From Streptomyces sp. NBC_01288 (GTDB lineage: Bacteria; Actinomycetota; Actinomycetes; Streptomycetales; Streptomycetaceae), in assembly GCF_035982055.1 (NCBI RefSeq), contig NZ_CP108427.1, positions 2,914,001-2,978,000 of the forward strand: a DNA stretch of 64,000 nt, written 5' to 3'. This document shows, piece after piece, positions 33,440 to 42,643 of this stretch. Numbering within the stretch: the stretch's first letter is position 1; every line of letters begins with the position of its first letter. A model generated the notes under the pieces. That model was not told the origin of the DNA. It was given only the letters and a program-made list of their open reading frames with translations, and ran no database searches. Position numbers and translations under genes: made by a program.

Positions 33440-35020
33440 CTACTCCGCGGCGGCCGTCGCCTTCAGCGCCAGCCACAACTCCATCCGTACGTCCGGATCG
33501 TCCAGCGACCGCCCTAGGATCTCCTCGACCCGCCGCATCCGGTACCGCAAGGTGTGCCGGTGCACCCCGAGGTCGGCGGCCGCCGCGTCCCACTGCCCGT
33601 GCCGGGACAGCCAAGCCCGCAGCGAGGCGACGAGGTCCCCGCGCCCGGTGGCATCGTGCTCGGCGAGCGGCCGTAGCAACCCGTCCGCGAACGCGCGCAC
33701 CGCGTCATCGGCGAGCAACGGCAGCACGGACCCGGCGGCCAGTTGCTCATGTTCGACGAGCACCCGCCCCCGTCTCCGCGCCACGGACAACGCCTGCTCG
33801 GCCTGCTTGTAGGCGCCCGCGGCGGCGATGGGCCCGGCGGGCGCCGAGAGCCCCACGACCAGGTCGTCCTCATCACCGGTGTGCTCCCCGGTGGTCGAGG
33901 AGGCACGCTCGGCCTCCCGAGTCGCCGCGTACTCCCCGCCCGCCTCGACGGCGGCACCGCCGTCGACTGCCAGTACGACCAGCCGTTCCGGCCCTTCCGC
34001 TACGACGAGCACGGCTTCCCCGGACCGCGCGGCGGCCGACTCGACGACCTCGGCGAGCCCGTCCAGGGGTTCACCGTCCGTCGACTCCCCCACGATGATC
34101 CGGAACGGCGCGTCGAGCAGCCCCCCGTACAGGTCCCCGGCGACCGCCCGCGCGTGGTCCGGGTGCCCGGCGAGCAGCAGCCGCAGCACCGCCGCCCCGA
34201 TCCGCTCATGGGCGGCCTGGAGGGACCGCGAGCGTTCCGTGGTGAGGGTCAGGAGAGCGATCGCGGAGTGCACGGCGTACCGCTCCGCCGTCCCGAGCGC
34301 CGATTCCGTCCCTACGGCGAGTGCGGCGCGCGGGCGGCGGCCGGTGCCGAGGGTGTGCAGTTCGACGCGGTCCTCGTTGTCCGGGCCGCCCACGACCGAG
34401 GAGGCCGGTGCGGGCCGGTCCCGGAGCCGTTCCACGTCCGCCGTGAGCCGGGCGGCGCGGCGGCCGGCCCACTCCGGTGCGGTGGCGACGACGGCGCCCG
34501 ACGCGTCGTAGAGCGCGGCCCAGCCGTCGACCTGCGCGGCGAGGGCGGCGAGGAGTCCCTCCGGGCCGTCGGTGAGGGCCTGCTTGGTGAGTTCGCGCTG
34601 CGCGGCGAACCCGGCGGTGACGGAGCGGTACTGGTCGGCGGCGATCGCCGCGGAGACGGCCTTGCTGATCGCGATGAAGGGGGTGCGCCGGGGGACTTCG
34701 AGGAGCGGCAGCCCTTCTTCCTGGGCCGTGTCGACCAGCACCTTCGGAATCTCGTCGTAGTTGACCCCGACGGCGAACCCCAGCCCGACGACCCCCGCCC
34801 CCACCAGCCGCTTCACATACCGCCGCATGGCCTTCGCGTCCTCCGCGTCCAGCTTCAACGCGGTGGTCAGCAGCAGTTCCCCGCCCTCCATGTACGGCAC
34901 CGGGTCCGCCAGCTCACTGACATGCGCCCAGCGGACGGGCACGTCCAGCCGGTCCTCGCCGGCGCGCACGGTGAGCTTGAGCGCGGAGTGGTGGACGAGC
35001 GAGGCGAGCGTGGGGGGCAT
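33440..35020 (-). CDS. PucR-family transcriptional regulator
   Basis: A 526-residue regulator. The N-terminal PucR/PurC-like domain (about 1-130) starts LASLVHHSALKLTVRAG and contains WAHVSELADPVPYMEGGELLLTTALKL. A central GGDEF-like/CdaR region follows (APAGPIAAAGAYKQAEQALSVARR). The C-terminal HTH_30 is WLSRHGQWDAAAADLGVHRHTLRYRMRRVEEILG. Members control purine, proline or GABA/polyamine catabolism. Here it lies directly upstream of an aldehyde dehydrogenase gene in the same orientation and near gabT, so a GABA/amine regulon is likely. The 10-bp repeat array downstream is a possible target. Confidence 0.92.
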   Translation of the reverse strand: MPPTLASLVHHSALKLTVRAGEDRLDVPVRWAHVSELADPVPYMEGGELLLTTALKLDAEDAKAMRRYVKRLVGAGVVGLGFAVGVNYDEIPKVLVDTAQEEGLPLLEVPRRTPFIAISKAVSAAIAADQYRSVTAGFAAQRELTKQALTDGPEGLLAALAAQVDGWAALYDASGAVVATAPEWAGRRAARLTADVERLRDRPAPASSVVGGPDNEDRVELHTLGTGRRPRAALAVGTESALGTAERYAVHSAIALLTLTTERSRSLQAAHERIGAAVLRLLLAGHPDHARAVAGDLYGGLLDAPFRIIVGESTDGEPLDGLAEVVESAAARSGEAVLVVAEGPERLVVLAVDGGAAVEAGGEYAATREAERASSTTGEHTGDEDDLVVGLSAPAGPIAAAGAYKQAEQALSVARRRGRVLVEHEQLAAGSVLPLLADDAVRAFADGLLRPLAEHDATGRGDLVASLRAWLSRHGQWDAAAADLGVHRHTLRYRMRRVEEILGRSLDDPDVRMELWLALKATAAAE

Positions 35021-35136
35021 GGTGCCTTCAGGTGGAGGAAGAACCGGCGATCATGTCGATCTTTTGGCCGTCGCGTATGAACGGCCTGTGCCGATTCTGC
35101 CTCACCGTATGGTCGGGGCGTACCTGTATGTCCGGT

Positions 35137-37536
35137 TCAGAGGGGTGAGGGGCGCAGATCCACCAGCAGCGGTGGCGCGTGCTCCCCCTTCACGCTGGTC
35201 AGGGACAGCACGGCGTGGCCGGCGGGCACCCCGTGCGCCAGTTCGGACGCGGACCAGCGCTCCCGCTCGACCTGGCGGACGGTGACGGCCTCCGTGGTCA
35301 CGGCCTTGCCGGTGACCAGCTTGCGGAGGGCGTGGATGGCACGCGTCATGGGCTGGTCGGCGAAGACGGTGTGCTTGGCGACGTCCTTGGTCTCCACCCA
35401 CTCGGTGCCCCAGGCGTTGGCGAAGCGGCTGCCGTCCCAGGTGGTGACGCCGGCCAGCGCCATGCGGCAGCCGACGGCGCCGTAGAGCGGGCCGTGCAGG
35501 GCCTCGGGCACGTCGCCGACGGTGCGCAGGGCGAGGACGACACCCGCGTCCTCGGACCGCAGCCGCTGGATCCGGCGCAGCGACTCGGTGTTCACCGTGC
35601 CGGTGGCGTCGTCGAGCACGAGACACGCGAAGTGCCCGCGCTCACGGCCACGGACCACCGCTGCGAACTGCGTGAGGACCAGCCGGGTGAGCAGCCGGGC
35701 CGCCTCGTCGTGCCCGTGCTCGGGCAGGTCGATGCGGACCCGCAGCGGATGGTGGGCGACGGCTCGCAGCGAGAACGGCCGTACGGTCCCGCCGCCCGCT
35801 CCGAAGAACTCGGCGAACACCGGGCGGTCGAGCAGCGCGAGCCGGTCGGCGAGGGCCTGGCCGGGGTCGTTGCCGCCGCCGGCATGGCGCATGCGGGAGT
35901 CGAGTTCGCGGCGCATCACGGCGTGCCGGTCGTCGGTGAGGGCCGCGCTCAGCTCCGCCAGCGCCCTCGGCTCGCTCTCCAGGAGTTCGCGCAGCACGGG
36001 CAGTGCGGGGAACCTGCCGTACGCGGCCCGGTAGGGGCCGAGGAGTTGGGCCAGGACGGTGGCGGAACGCTGGGTGTCGACGGAGTCGAGGTCGCCGACG
36101 AGAGCCTCCGCGAGCAGGGCGGCGGCCTCGTCGGGGTCGTGGGACTCGGCGTACGGGTCGAGGTCGTGGACGGACGCCGGGTCGCCGACGCGGACGATCA
36201 CGTCGAAGGCGTCGTCCGGGCCGAGCGGCGCACCGGTCGCGCACACCACGACGACGGCGCACCGGCCGGTGAGGGCCTGCAGGGTGAGGTTCTCGACCAC
36301 CGGCCGCACCACGTGCCGCGTCTTGCCCGAACCCGAGGGTCCTACGACGAGCAGTGAGGTCCCCAGCGTGTCCGGGCCGAGCGCGCTGCCGACGCCGCGG
36401 TAGGCGAGCGGGGTGCGCTCACCCGTCGCCCAGGCACCGATCCGCACCTGGCCGGCGAGCAGGTCGTGCCGCGCGATACGGCCGGGCAGGTCACGGGCGC
36501 CGGAGGGGTGGATCCAGGCGCTGCCCCCGGAACGCAGCACGGTGTCGGTGAAGGACGTGAGGTCGCCGATCCTTCGGGCCCGCTTCCAGGCGTGCTCGAC
36601 GCGCGCGCAGTCCACGTCGTTCATCCGTCCGGCCCGCACCTCGGCGGTGAGGACGTCCGCGGCCGCGAACTGCCCCGCCTCGCGCAGCTCGGGCCAGTGC
36701 GACGGTGACCCGGCGGCCGGTGACTGCTCGGGGACGACCGCCGAAGCCGCGGTGTCGCCCGCGCCGTACCGCCCCCGGAGGAGCGGCAGCCAGCCACCGA
36801 TCCGGGCGAACGGCCAGACGACCAGGACGCCGATGACGACGTAGAGCAGGTTGCCCACCAGCGGTGTGGCGATGAAGTCGTAGCCGCCCGGCAGAAGGGC
36901 GATGAGGTGGTACGCGGGGCGTGCGACCGGAAGCGCGTCCCAGCCGACGCCGGGGAAGATCCTCGGGACCACGACCAGGTTCAGGGCGATCACGGCGCCC
37001 AGCAGGGCGAGCAGCGCCCGGGCCGGCTGCGGGCGGCGGGTGACGAGGTGCCGGATGATGTCCGGCCAGCTCCCCAGGCGCCCCATGCCGTAGACGAGGA
37101 CGGCGAAGAACACGCCGTCGGCGACGATCACGGCGTCGACACCCTTGCCCTTGGGTGTCGTGGTGCCGGACCACCACCAGTCGCCCGGTGTGAGCACCCT
37201 CAGCAGTGCCCATTGGTAGGGGATGCTGCCGTGCTTCCACAGCGACCACAGCACCATGCCCACGAGGAGCGGGACGACGACGCCGACGATGGTGATCGGT
37301 GACAGCCGCTCGGTCTTCCGTTCCGGCTTGGGCACGCGGTATCCGAACCGCCAGATACCGGGTCCAGCGGCAGGCCGGGGCTCGTCGAGCCAGTCGGCCA
37401 CGGCAGGGCCGGCCGCGCTCGGTGCGTGCGCCGGCCTCGGCGGTACGACGCGTTCCCCCGGCGTGTCCGCCGGTCCCGCCGGACGCGGCACAGGATTGGC
37501 CTGTGTGTGTCGCGCGTCCCGCGTCCCGTCGCTGTC
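35137..37536 (-). CDS. Membrane-anchored P-loop ATPase, conjugation coupling-protein-like (VirD4/TraD type)
   Basis: A 799-residue protein. A Pro-rich cytoplasmic N-terminus (about 75 residues) is followed by four predicted membrane helices (ITIVGVVVPLLVGMVLWSLW; AVIVADGVFFAVLVYGMG; ALLALLGAVIALNLVVV; LVGNLLYVVIGVLVVWPF). The ATPase domain has Walker A VVGPSGSGKT and a probable Walker B FACLVLDDATG. Family resemblance is to T4SS coupling ATPases, but no relaxase, pilus or integrase gene is nearby, so DNA transfer is doubtful. Start chosen at the ATG of MDSDGTRD with GAGG motifs upstream. The gene is divergent from gabT. It may pump or position DNA or protein; the substrate is unknown. Confidence 0.75.
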   Translation of the reverse strand, partial: DSDGTRDARHTQANPVPRPAGPADTPGERVVPPRPAHAPSAAGPAVADWLDEPRPAAGPGIWRFGYRVPKPERKTERLSPITIVGVVVPLLVGMVLWSLWKHGSIPYQWALLRVLTPGDWWWSGTTTPKGKGVDAVIVADGVFFAVLVYGMGRLGSWPDIIRHLVTRRPQPARALLALLGAVIALNLVVVPRIFPGVGWDALPVARPAYHLIALLPGGYDFIATPLVGNLLYVVIGVLVVWPFARIGGWLPLLRGRYGAGDTAASAVVPEQSPAAGSPSHWPELREAGQFAAADVLTAEVRAGRMNDVDCARVEHAWKRARRIGDLTSFTDTVLRSGGSAWIHPSGARDLPGRIARHDLLAGQVRIGAWATGERTPLAYRGVGSALGPDTLGTSLLVVGPSGSGKTRHVVRPVVENLTLQALTGRCAVVVVCATGAPLGPDDAFDVIVRVGDPASVHDLDPYAESHDPDEAAALLAEALVGDLDSVDTQRSATVLAQLLGPYRAAYGRFPALPVLRELLESEPRALAELSAALTDDRHAVMRRELDSRMRHAGGGNDPGQALADRLALLDRPVFAEFFGAGGGTVRPFSLRAVAHHPLRVRIDLPEHGHDEAARLLTRLVLTQFAAVVRGRERGHFACLVLDDATGTVNTESLRRIQRLRSEDAGVVLALRTVGDVPEALHGPLYGAVGCRMALAGVTTWDGSRFANAWGTEWVETKDVAKHTVFADQPMTRAIHALRKLVTGKAVTTEAVTVRQVERERWSASELAHGVPAGHAVLSLTSVKGEHAPPLLVDLRPSPL

Positions 37537-37790
37537 CATCGTCCTCGCCCTCGCCCCTTGACCAGCCGTTCCGTACACCGTCAGCGAGTCAATCTAACGC
37601 GCCCACAAGGGGAGTTCACCGCTTACCGGGCCGGGTCCACACCGATCCTCGTGATCCCGGCACTGTCCACGACGGACAACCCCCGCCCCCGACACCGCCC
37701 ACATGGAGCATGCCCACCCCCGGTCACCCGCCCTAGCCTGCGAGAAAGGAAGAAAGCAGAAAAGCGTCCGCACCACCCCAGGAGCCCCTC

Positions 37791-39125
37791 ATGACCGCAC
37801 TTCCGCAGGAGCGCCGCGTTCTCACCGCCATCCCCGGCCCGAAGTCGCAGGAGTTGCAGGCCCGCCGTACCGCCGCGGTCGCGGCCGGTGTGGGCTCCGT
37901 GCTGCCCGTGTTCACCGCGCGCGCGGGCGGTGGGATCGTCGAGGACGTCGACGGGAACCGGTTCATCGACTTCGGTTCCGGCATCGCCGTGACGAGCGTC
38001 GGCGCCTCCGCCGAGGCCGTCGTACGCCGTGCCACCGCGCAGCTCGCCGACTTCACCCACACCTGTTTCATGGTCACGCCCTACGAGGGCTACGTCGAGG
38101 TCGCCGAGGCGCTCGCCGAGCTGACCCCGGGCGACCACGCGAAGAAGTCCGCGCTGTTCAACTCCGGCGCCGAGGCCGTCGAGAACGCCGTGAAGATCGC
38201 GCGGGCGTACACCAAGCGGCAGGCCGTCGTCGTGTTCGACCACGGGTACCACGGCCGGACCAACCTCACCATGGCGCTGACCTCGAAGAACATGCCGTAC
38301 AAGAACGGCTTCGGGCCGTTCGCGCCCGAGGTCTACCGCGTCCCGGTCGCCTACGGCTACCGCTGGCCGACCGGTCCGGACAACGCCGGTGCCGAGGCCT
38401 CCGCGCAGGCCATCGATATGATCAACAAGCAGATCGGCGCCGACAACGTCGCCGCGATCATCATCGAGCCCGTCCTCGGCGAGGGCGGCTTCATCGAGCC
38501 GGCGAAGGGCTTCCTGCCCGCGCTCAGCGAGTTCGCCAAGGCCAACGGGATCGTCTTCGTCGCCGACGAGATCCAGTCCGGGTTCTGCCGTACGGGGCAG
38601 TGGTTCGCGTGTGAGGACGAGGGTGTCGTCCCGGATCTCATCACCACCGCCAAGGGCATCGCGGGCGGGCTGCCGCTCGCCGCCGTCACCGGGCGCGCCG
38701 AGATCATGGACGCCGCGCACGCCGGTGGACTGGGGGGTACGTACGGCGGCAACCCGGTCGCCTGTGCCGGTGCGCTCGGCTCGATCGAGACCATGAAGGA
38801 GCTGGACCTCAACGCCAAGGCCAAGAACATCGAGTCGGTCATGAAGGTCCGGCTCGGGGCCATGGCGGAGAAGTTCGACATCATCGGCGACGTGCGCGGG
38901 CGCGGCGCGATGATCGCCATCGAGCTCGTCAAGGACCGTACGACCAAGGAGCCGAACCCGGAGGCGACGGCCGCGCTCGCCAAGGCCTGCCACCAGGAGG
39001 GGCTGCTGGTCCTGACCTGTGGCACCTACGGCAACGTGTTGCGCTTCCTGCCCCCGCTGGTCATCGGGGAGGACCTGCTGAGCGAGGGGCTCGACATCAT
39101 CGAGCAGGCGTTCGCACGTATCTGA
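37791..39125 (+). CDS. gabT: 4-aminobutyrate--2-oxoglutarate aminotransferase
   Basis: A 444-residue class III PLP-dependent aminotransferase that converts GABA and 2-oxoglutarate to succinate semialdehyde and glutamate. The PLP lysine is Lys288 (LITTAKGIAGGLPL). Other hallmarks are ALFNSGAEAVENAVKIAR, HGYHGRTNLTMALT and FVADEIQSGFCRTG. The ATG follows AGGAGCCCCTC. Neighbouring aldehyde dehydrogenase and PucR regulator genes, and the polyamine operon 5 kb away, support a role in GABA/putrescine use. Other omega-amino acids could also be substrates. Confidence 0.94.
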   Translation: MTALPQERRVLTAIPGPKSQELQARRTAAVAAGVGSVLPVFTARAGGGIVEDVDGNRFIDFGSGIAVTSVGASAEAVVRRATAQLADFTHTCFMVTPYEGYVEVAEALAELTPGDHAKKSALFNSGAEAVENAVKIARAYTKRQAVVVFDHGYHGRTNLTMALTSKNMPYKNGFGPFAPEVYRVPVAYGYRWPTGPDNAGAEASAQAIDMINKQIGADNVAAIIIEPVLGEGGFIEPAKGFLPALSEFAKANGIVFVADEIQSGFCRTGQWFACEDEGVVPDLITTAKGIAGGLPLAAVTGRAEIMDAAHAGGLGGTYGGNPVACAGALGSIETMKELDLNAKAKNIESVMKVRLGAMAEKFDIIGDVRGRGAMIAIELVKDRTTKEPNPEATAALAKACHQEGLLVLTCGTYGNVLRFLPPLVIGEDLLSEGLDIIEQAFARI

Positions 39126-39189
39126 GCCACCCCCGCCCGCACCTCCCGGACACACGCAACTCGCAGCTCCCACACAGGAGTTGAGCCTC

Positions 39190-39285
39190 ATGCGCCTCAA
39201 CCGCCCCACCCGTTTCGTTCACAGCGATTCCACGGCCGGGGCGGCGGGCGTCAGGCCGTGTGAAGAACGTGTGCGGGGTGCATGA
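39190..39285 (+). CDS. Possible 31-residue small protein downstream of gabT
   Basis: The ATG lies eight bases after GGAGT in the gap between gabT and the PAP2 gene, and opens a 31-codon frame (MRLNRPTRFVHSDSTAG onward) ending in TGA. Codon usage is only moderately GC-biased and no family is recognisable. It may be a genuine small gene, a leader peptide, or chance. Confidence 0.25.
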   Translation: MRLNRPTRFVHSDSTAGAAGVRPCEERVRGA

Positions 39286-39339
39286 CGGGACGCGATTCCG
39301 CCTGTCGCACCCGCGGCCACTGCCGTAGGTTCTACCCAG

Positions 39340-40182
39340 ATGAGAGATACACCCCGCCCACAGGGGACTGTGGGCGACTTCAGGCCGAGGCCTCCCCAGC
39401 TTCGACCTGGTCGTGCCCTCGCGCACACAACAGGAGCCTCTGGCTCCGAATCTCCTCACCGATCGGACAGTCGCCCGCCCCAAACCCCCCGGGGCGGCCG
39501 GCCATCCGATCCGGACGGCCGGCCCGGAACTACCCCCCCTGTTCCGGGTCGGCCGACCTCCTTTTTCTGGCCGCTTCTCGCCCTTCCCGCGCTCCTCTTC
39601 GCGGTGATCACCTGGCAGGTGGCGGCCGCCGGCCCCCTCCTCCGCCTGGACACCCGCCTCAGCCACGCCCTCGTCCACCCGGACCGCGCCTCCGAACTCC
39701 TCGCCGACCTCGGCAACATCCAGGTCGCGGTCCCGGTCCTCGTCGTCGCTCTCGTCTACGTCGGCCGGCGCGGCCGTGCCACAGGTATCGACCGCTGGTG
39801 GCTGCCACCCCTCGCGGCGGCCGTGCTGATGGCCCTGGTCCCGGCGATCGTCGTCCCCCTCAAGGAACTGATCGCCCGCGGCGGCACCCCGGCGGTCCCA
39901 CCCGGCACCGGCTACTACCCCTCCGGCCACACGGCCACGGCGATGATCGCGTACGGCGCCTCGACTCTGGTTCTCCTCCCTTGGCTCCGGACGGTGTACG
40001 CCCGGCGCGGGGTCGTGATCACCTGCGCCCTGCTCGTCGCCGGCGTCAGCTTCGGGCTGGTCCGGCGGGGCTACCACTGGCCACTGGACGTCGTGGCCAG
40101 TTGGTGCCTCGGTACGGTGCTGCTCGCCTCGCTGCGCTTGTTCCTCGGCCGCTTTCGAAGCGACCCTCCGACCTTCAGCTGA
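39340..40182 (+). CDS. PAP2-superfamily membrane phosphatase
   Basis: A 280-residue protein. About 70 N-terminal residues are Pro/Arg-rich and disordered, followed by a membrane domain with about five helices (FWPLLALPALLFAVITWQVA; VAVPVLVVALVYVG; WLPPLAAAVLMALVPAIVV; VVITCALLVAGVSFGLV; SWCLGTVLLASLRLFL). PAP2 motifs: K-ELIARGGTP (motif 1 region), YYPSGHTATA (motif 2, His) and SFGLVRRGYHWPLDV (motif 3, His and Asp). Such enzymes dephosphorylate lipid phosphates such as phosphatidate or undecaprenyl diphosphate. The ATG lacks a clear ribosome site, so the true start could be further in. The 3' end overlaps the convergent chitinase gene by 8 bp. Confidence 0.85.
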   Translation: MRDTPRPQGTVGDFRPRPPQLRPGRALAHTTGASGSESPHRSDSRPPQTPRGGRPSDPDGRPGTTPPVPGRPTSFFWPLLALPALLFAVITWQVAAAGPLLRLDTRLSHALVHPDRASELLADLGNIQVAVPVLVVALVYVGRRGRATGIDRWWLPPLAAAVLMALVPAIVVPLKELIARGGTPAVPPGTGYYPSGHTATAMIAYGASTLVLLPWLRTVYARRGVVITCALLVAGVSFGLVRRGYHWPLDVVASWCLGTVLLASLRLFLGRFRSDPPTFS

Positions 40183-41974
40183 AGTAGCCGTCGAACGTCG
40201 TCTGGAACTCCCAGTTCGAGTACCGGTCCCAGTTGATCGACCAGGTCATCAGTCCGCGCAGGGTCGGCCAGGTGCCGTGGGTCGTGTACGAGCCGCAACT
40301 CACCTTCTTCGTCAGGCAGTCCAGGGTCTTGGTGACCTCGGCCGGGGCGACATAGCCGTTGCCCGCGTTGACCGACGCCGGCATGCCGATGGCGATCTGG
40401 TCGGGGCGCAGGGCCGGGAACATGTTGGTCGTGTCACCCGCCACCGGGAAGCCCGTGAGCAGCATGTCCGTCATCGCGATGTGGAAATCGGCGCCGCCCA
40501 TGGTGTGGTACTGGTTGTCGAGGCCCATGATCGGGCCCGAGTTGTAGTCCTGGACGTGCAGCAGGGTGAGGTCGTCGCGCAGAGCGTAGATGACCGGCAG
40601 ATACGCCCCGCACCTCGGGTCCTGGCCGCCGAACTTGCCGGTGCCGTAGAACTGGTAGCCCATCTGCACGAAGAACGTCTCGGGCGCCATGCTCAGCACG
40701 AACTTCGAGCCGTACTTGGCCTTCAAGGTCTTCAGGGCCGCGATGAGGTTGACCACCACGGGAGTTGTGGGGCTCTTGAAGTTCGTGTCGCTCGCGTCCA
40801 GCGACAGTGAGTGGCCCTCGAAGTCGATGTCGAGGCCGTCGAGTCCGTAGGTGTCGATGATGTTCGAGACCGAGGAGACGAAGGTGTCCCTGGCCGCTGT
40901 CGTGGTCAGTTGGACCTGGCCGTTGGCGCCGCCGATGGAGATCAACACCTTCTTGCCCGCCGCCTGTTTGGCCCTGATGGCCGCCTTGAAGTCGGCGTCG
41001 CTCTCGACGTTCGCGCACTCGCTGACCGGGCAGCGGTTGAAGCGGATGTCGCCTGAAGTGGCGGAGGTTGGCTCGCCGAAGGCCAGGTCGATGACGTCCC
41101 AGCTGTCGGGTACGTCGGCCAGGCGCGTGTAGCCGGAGCCGTTGGCGAAGCTCGCGTGGAGGTAGCCGACCAGGGCGTGGGTGGGCAGTCCGGTGCCGGT
41201 GCCCGAGCCGGTGGACGTCGTCGCGGTGACCGCCGTCGACTTCGCGGACTCGCCCGCGTCGTTCACCGCGGTGACCTGGAAGCTGTACGCCGTCGCGGCC
41301 GACAGCCCGCTCACGGTGGCCGAAGTGCCGCTCGCCGTCTGGACCTTGACCCCGCCGCGGTAGATCGCGTAGCTGGTGGCTCCGGTGACGGCGGACCAGG
41401 AGAGGCCGACGGAGGAGGACGTCACGGTGCCTACGGCGAGGCCCGTCGGGGTGGCGGGCGGCTGGCCTACGTCCGCTGCCGGGCCGGTGAGGGAGATGTC
41501 GTCGGCGTAGTAGGCGCCGGTGGCGTACCAGCCGTGGGTGTAGATCGTGACCTTGGTGGTGGAGGGGCCGGTGCGGAAACCGGTCGTCAACTGCTGCCAG
41601 TCGGGGGCCGATTGGGTCCAGGTGGAGACGTCGGTGGTGCCGGTGCCGCTCGCGCCGAGGTAGACGTAGCTGCCGCGGACGTAACCGGCGAGCGAGTACT
41701 GGGAGTTGGGCCGCACGGTCACCGTCTGCGCGCACTGGGCGTAGTCGTTGCCGGCCGGGGTCGCCTGTAGCGCCGAACTGCCGCCGTGCACGGGCGACTT
41801 GACCGCCGTACCGCTGTTCGCGGTGCAGGACCAGCTGTCGAGGCCTGCTTCGAAGCCTCCGTTCTTCGCCAGGTCCGCGTCGGCCGCACGGGCGGCCGAC
41901 GAGAGCGCGGTGAATCCGGACACGGCCAGGGCCGCGACCGTGAGCATGGTGAGGACGGGTCTGGTGCGGTCCAC
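40175..41974 (-). CDS. Secreted GH18 chitinase with N-terminal CBM and FnIII domain
   Basis: A 599-residue secreted chitinase. Signal peptide about 1-31 (ALSSAARAADA). Residues about 35-170 form a beta-sandwich carbohydrate-binding module (LAKNGGFEAGLDSWSC; YYADDISLTG). A FnIII linker at about 178-255 starts PATPTGLAVGTVTSSSVGLSW. The GH18 domain runs from THALVGYLHASFANGSGY to the end, with DGLDIDFEG placing catalytic Glu386. The GTG start follows GGAGGCACTT. A TTGGTCCAGACCAA element lies upstream, matching the DasR site that controls chitinase genes in Streptomyces. The product should degrade chitin to oligosaccharides. Confidence 0.94.
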   Translation of the reverse strand: MDRTRPVLTMLTVAALAVSGFTALSSAARAADADLAKNGGFEAGLDSWSCTANSGTAVKSPVHGGSSALQATPAGNDYAQCAQTVTVRPNSQYSLAGYVRGSYVYLGASGTGTTDVSTWTQSAPDWQQLTTGFRTGPSTTKVTIYTHGWYATGAYYADDISLTGPAADVGQPPATPTGLAVGTVTSSSVGLSWSAVTGATSYAIYRGGVKVQTASGTSATVSGLSAATAYSFQVTAVNDAGESAKSTAVTATTSTGSGTGTGLPTHALVGYLHASFANGSGYTRLADVPDSWDVIDLAFGEPTSATSGDIRFNRCPVSECANVESDADFKAAIRAKQAAGKKVLISIGGANGQVQLTTTAARDTFVSSVSNIIDTYGLDGLDIDFEGHSLSLDASDTNFKSPTTPVVVNLIAALKTLKAKYGSKFVLSMAPETFFVQMGYQFYGTGKFGGQDPRCGAYLPVIYALRDDLTLLHVQDYNSGPIMGLDNQYHTMGGADFHIAMTDMLLTGFPVAGDTTNMFPALRPDQIAIGMPASVNAGNGYVAPAEVTKTLDCLTKKVSCGSYTTHGTWPTLRGLMTWSINWDRYSNWEFQTTFDGYFS

Positions 41975-42021
41975 AAGTGCCTCCGGGCATGGGGGAATTG
42001 GAGGGGTGGAGCGCGCCCAAT

Positions 42022-42035
42022 TTGGTCCAGACCAA
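42022..42035 (-). promoter_or_regulatory. DasR-type operator (dre) upstream of the chitinase gene
   Basis: TTGGTCCAGACCAA matches the DasR consensus core TGGTCTAGACCA with a single change in the centre. It lies 48 bp upstream of the chitinase GTG, in the position of known chitinase-promoter repeats in Streptomyces, so N-acetylglucosamine control through DasR is expected. Confidence 0.8.
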
Positions 42036-42059
42036 TTAGCTTGTCAAGACCTCGATCAG

Positions 42060-42515
42060 TTACCCGCCCTCCCCTTCCGTGGCCAGCCCCGCCGCCGCCT
42101 CGTGCATGGCGAGTTCGAGGAGTGCGGGATCGGTGAGGGTGCCGGAGCCGTCCGGCGGTACCAGCCAGCGGACTCCGCCGGTCGACCGGCCGGGGTACGG
42201 CACGACGATCCAGGTGCCGAGTCCCGCCGTACGGATCCCCGTGCCCAGCCAGCGGCTCGCGGTGCCGGGCGGTACGAGGAAGCCCATCCGTGCGTCGCCG
42301 AAGTCGACGAGTACCGGGCCCGGTTGATCGATGACCCTGGTGAGCACATCGAGCGTGGGATAGCCGAGCTCACCCGGCAGGATGAGTACGTCCCAGGCCT
42401 TGCCGGCGGGCAGCAGCGCGACCCCGAGGGGGTTGCGCTCCCATTCCCAGCGGCAGGCCTCCGGATCCGGAGCTACGGATGCCAGCCACTCGACGGCCGT
42501 CTTCGCCCCAGTCAT
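42060..42515 (-). CDS. Hypothetical protein, actinobacterial family of unknown function
   Basis: A 151-residue soluble protein beginning MTGAKTAVEWLASVAPDPEA, with RNPLGVALLPAGKAWDVLIL, VLVDFGDARMGFLVPPG and TWIVVPYPGRSTGGVRWLVPPDGSG. Small proteins with this pattern occur widely in Streptomyces. The spacing and PPG/PPD turns recall the short primase/polymerase N-terminal-like family, but catalytic acidic residues are not convincing. The ATG is preceded by GGGAGGTCTCCTC. It lies alone between the chitinase and FAD oxidoreductase genes, on the minus strand. Confidence 0.7.
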   Translation of the reverse strand: MTGAKTAVEWLASVAPDPEACRWEWERNPLGVALLPAGKAWDVLILPGELGYPTLDVLTRVIDQPGPVLVDFGDARMGFLVPPGTASRWLGTGIRTAGLGTWIVVPYPGRSTGGVRWLVPPDGSGTLTDPALLELAMHEAAAGLATEGEGG

Positions 42516-42643
42516 GAGGAGACCTCCCTTTCTCATGTCGACGCTGGTCGCGTCACAGGAGAGAGGGAGGTCTCCGCCAGGCATTACGCGGGTTCCGGCT
42601 CCCCGAAGGAGTGAACCGGATCACATGTCACAGAGGGCTGGGC

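Noticed and set aside
33237..33614. N-terminal extension of the aldehyde dehydrogenase through the 10-bp repeats
   Set aside because: The extension would encode a repetitive STEKHRVALRN-like stretch unlike any dehydrogenase and would overlap the 3' end of the PucR gene. The ALDH fold starts normally at 33236.
35137..37536. Integrative conjugative element around the coupling-like ATPase
   Set aside because: No relaxase, replication, integrase, excisionase, tRNA or direct-repeat attachment site was found nearby, and flanking genes look like normal metabolic genes.
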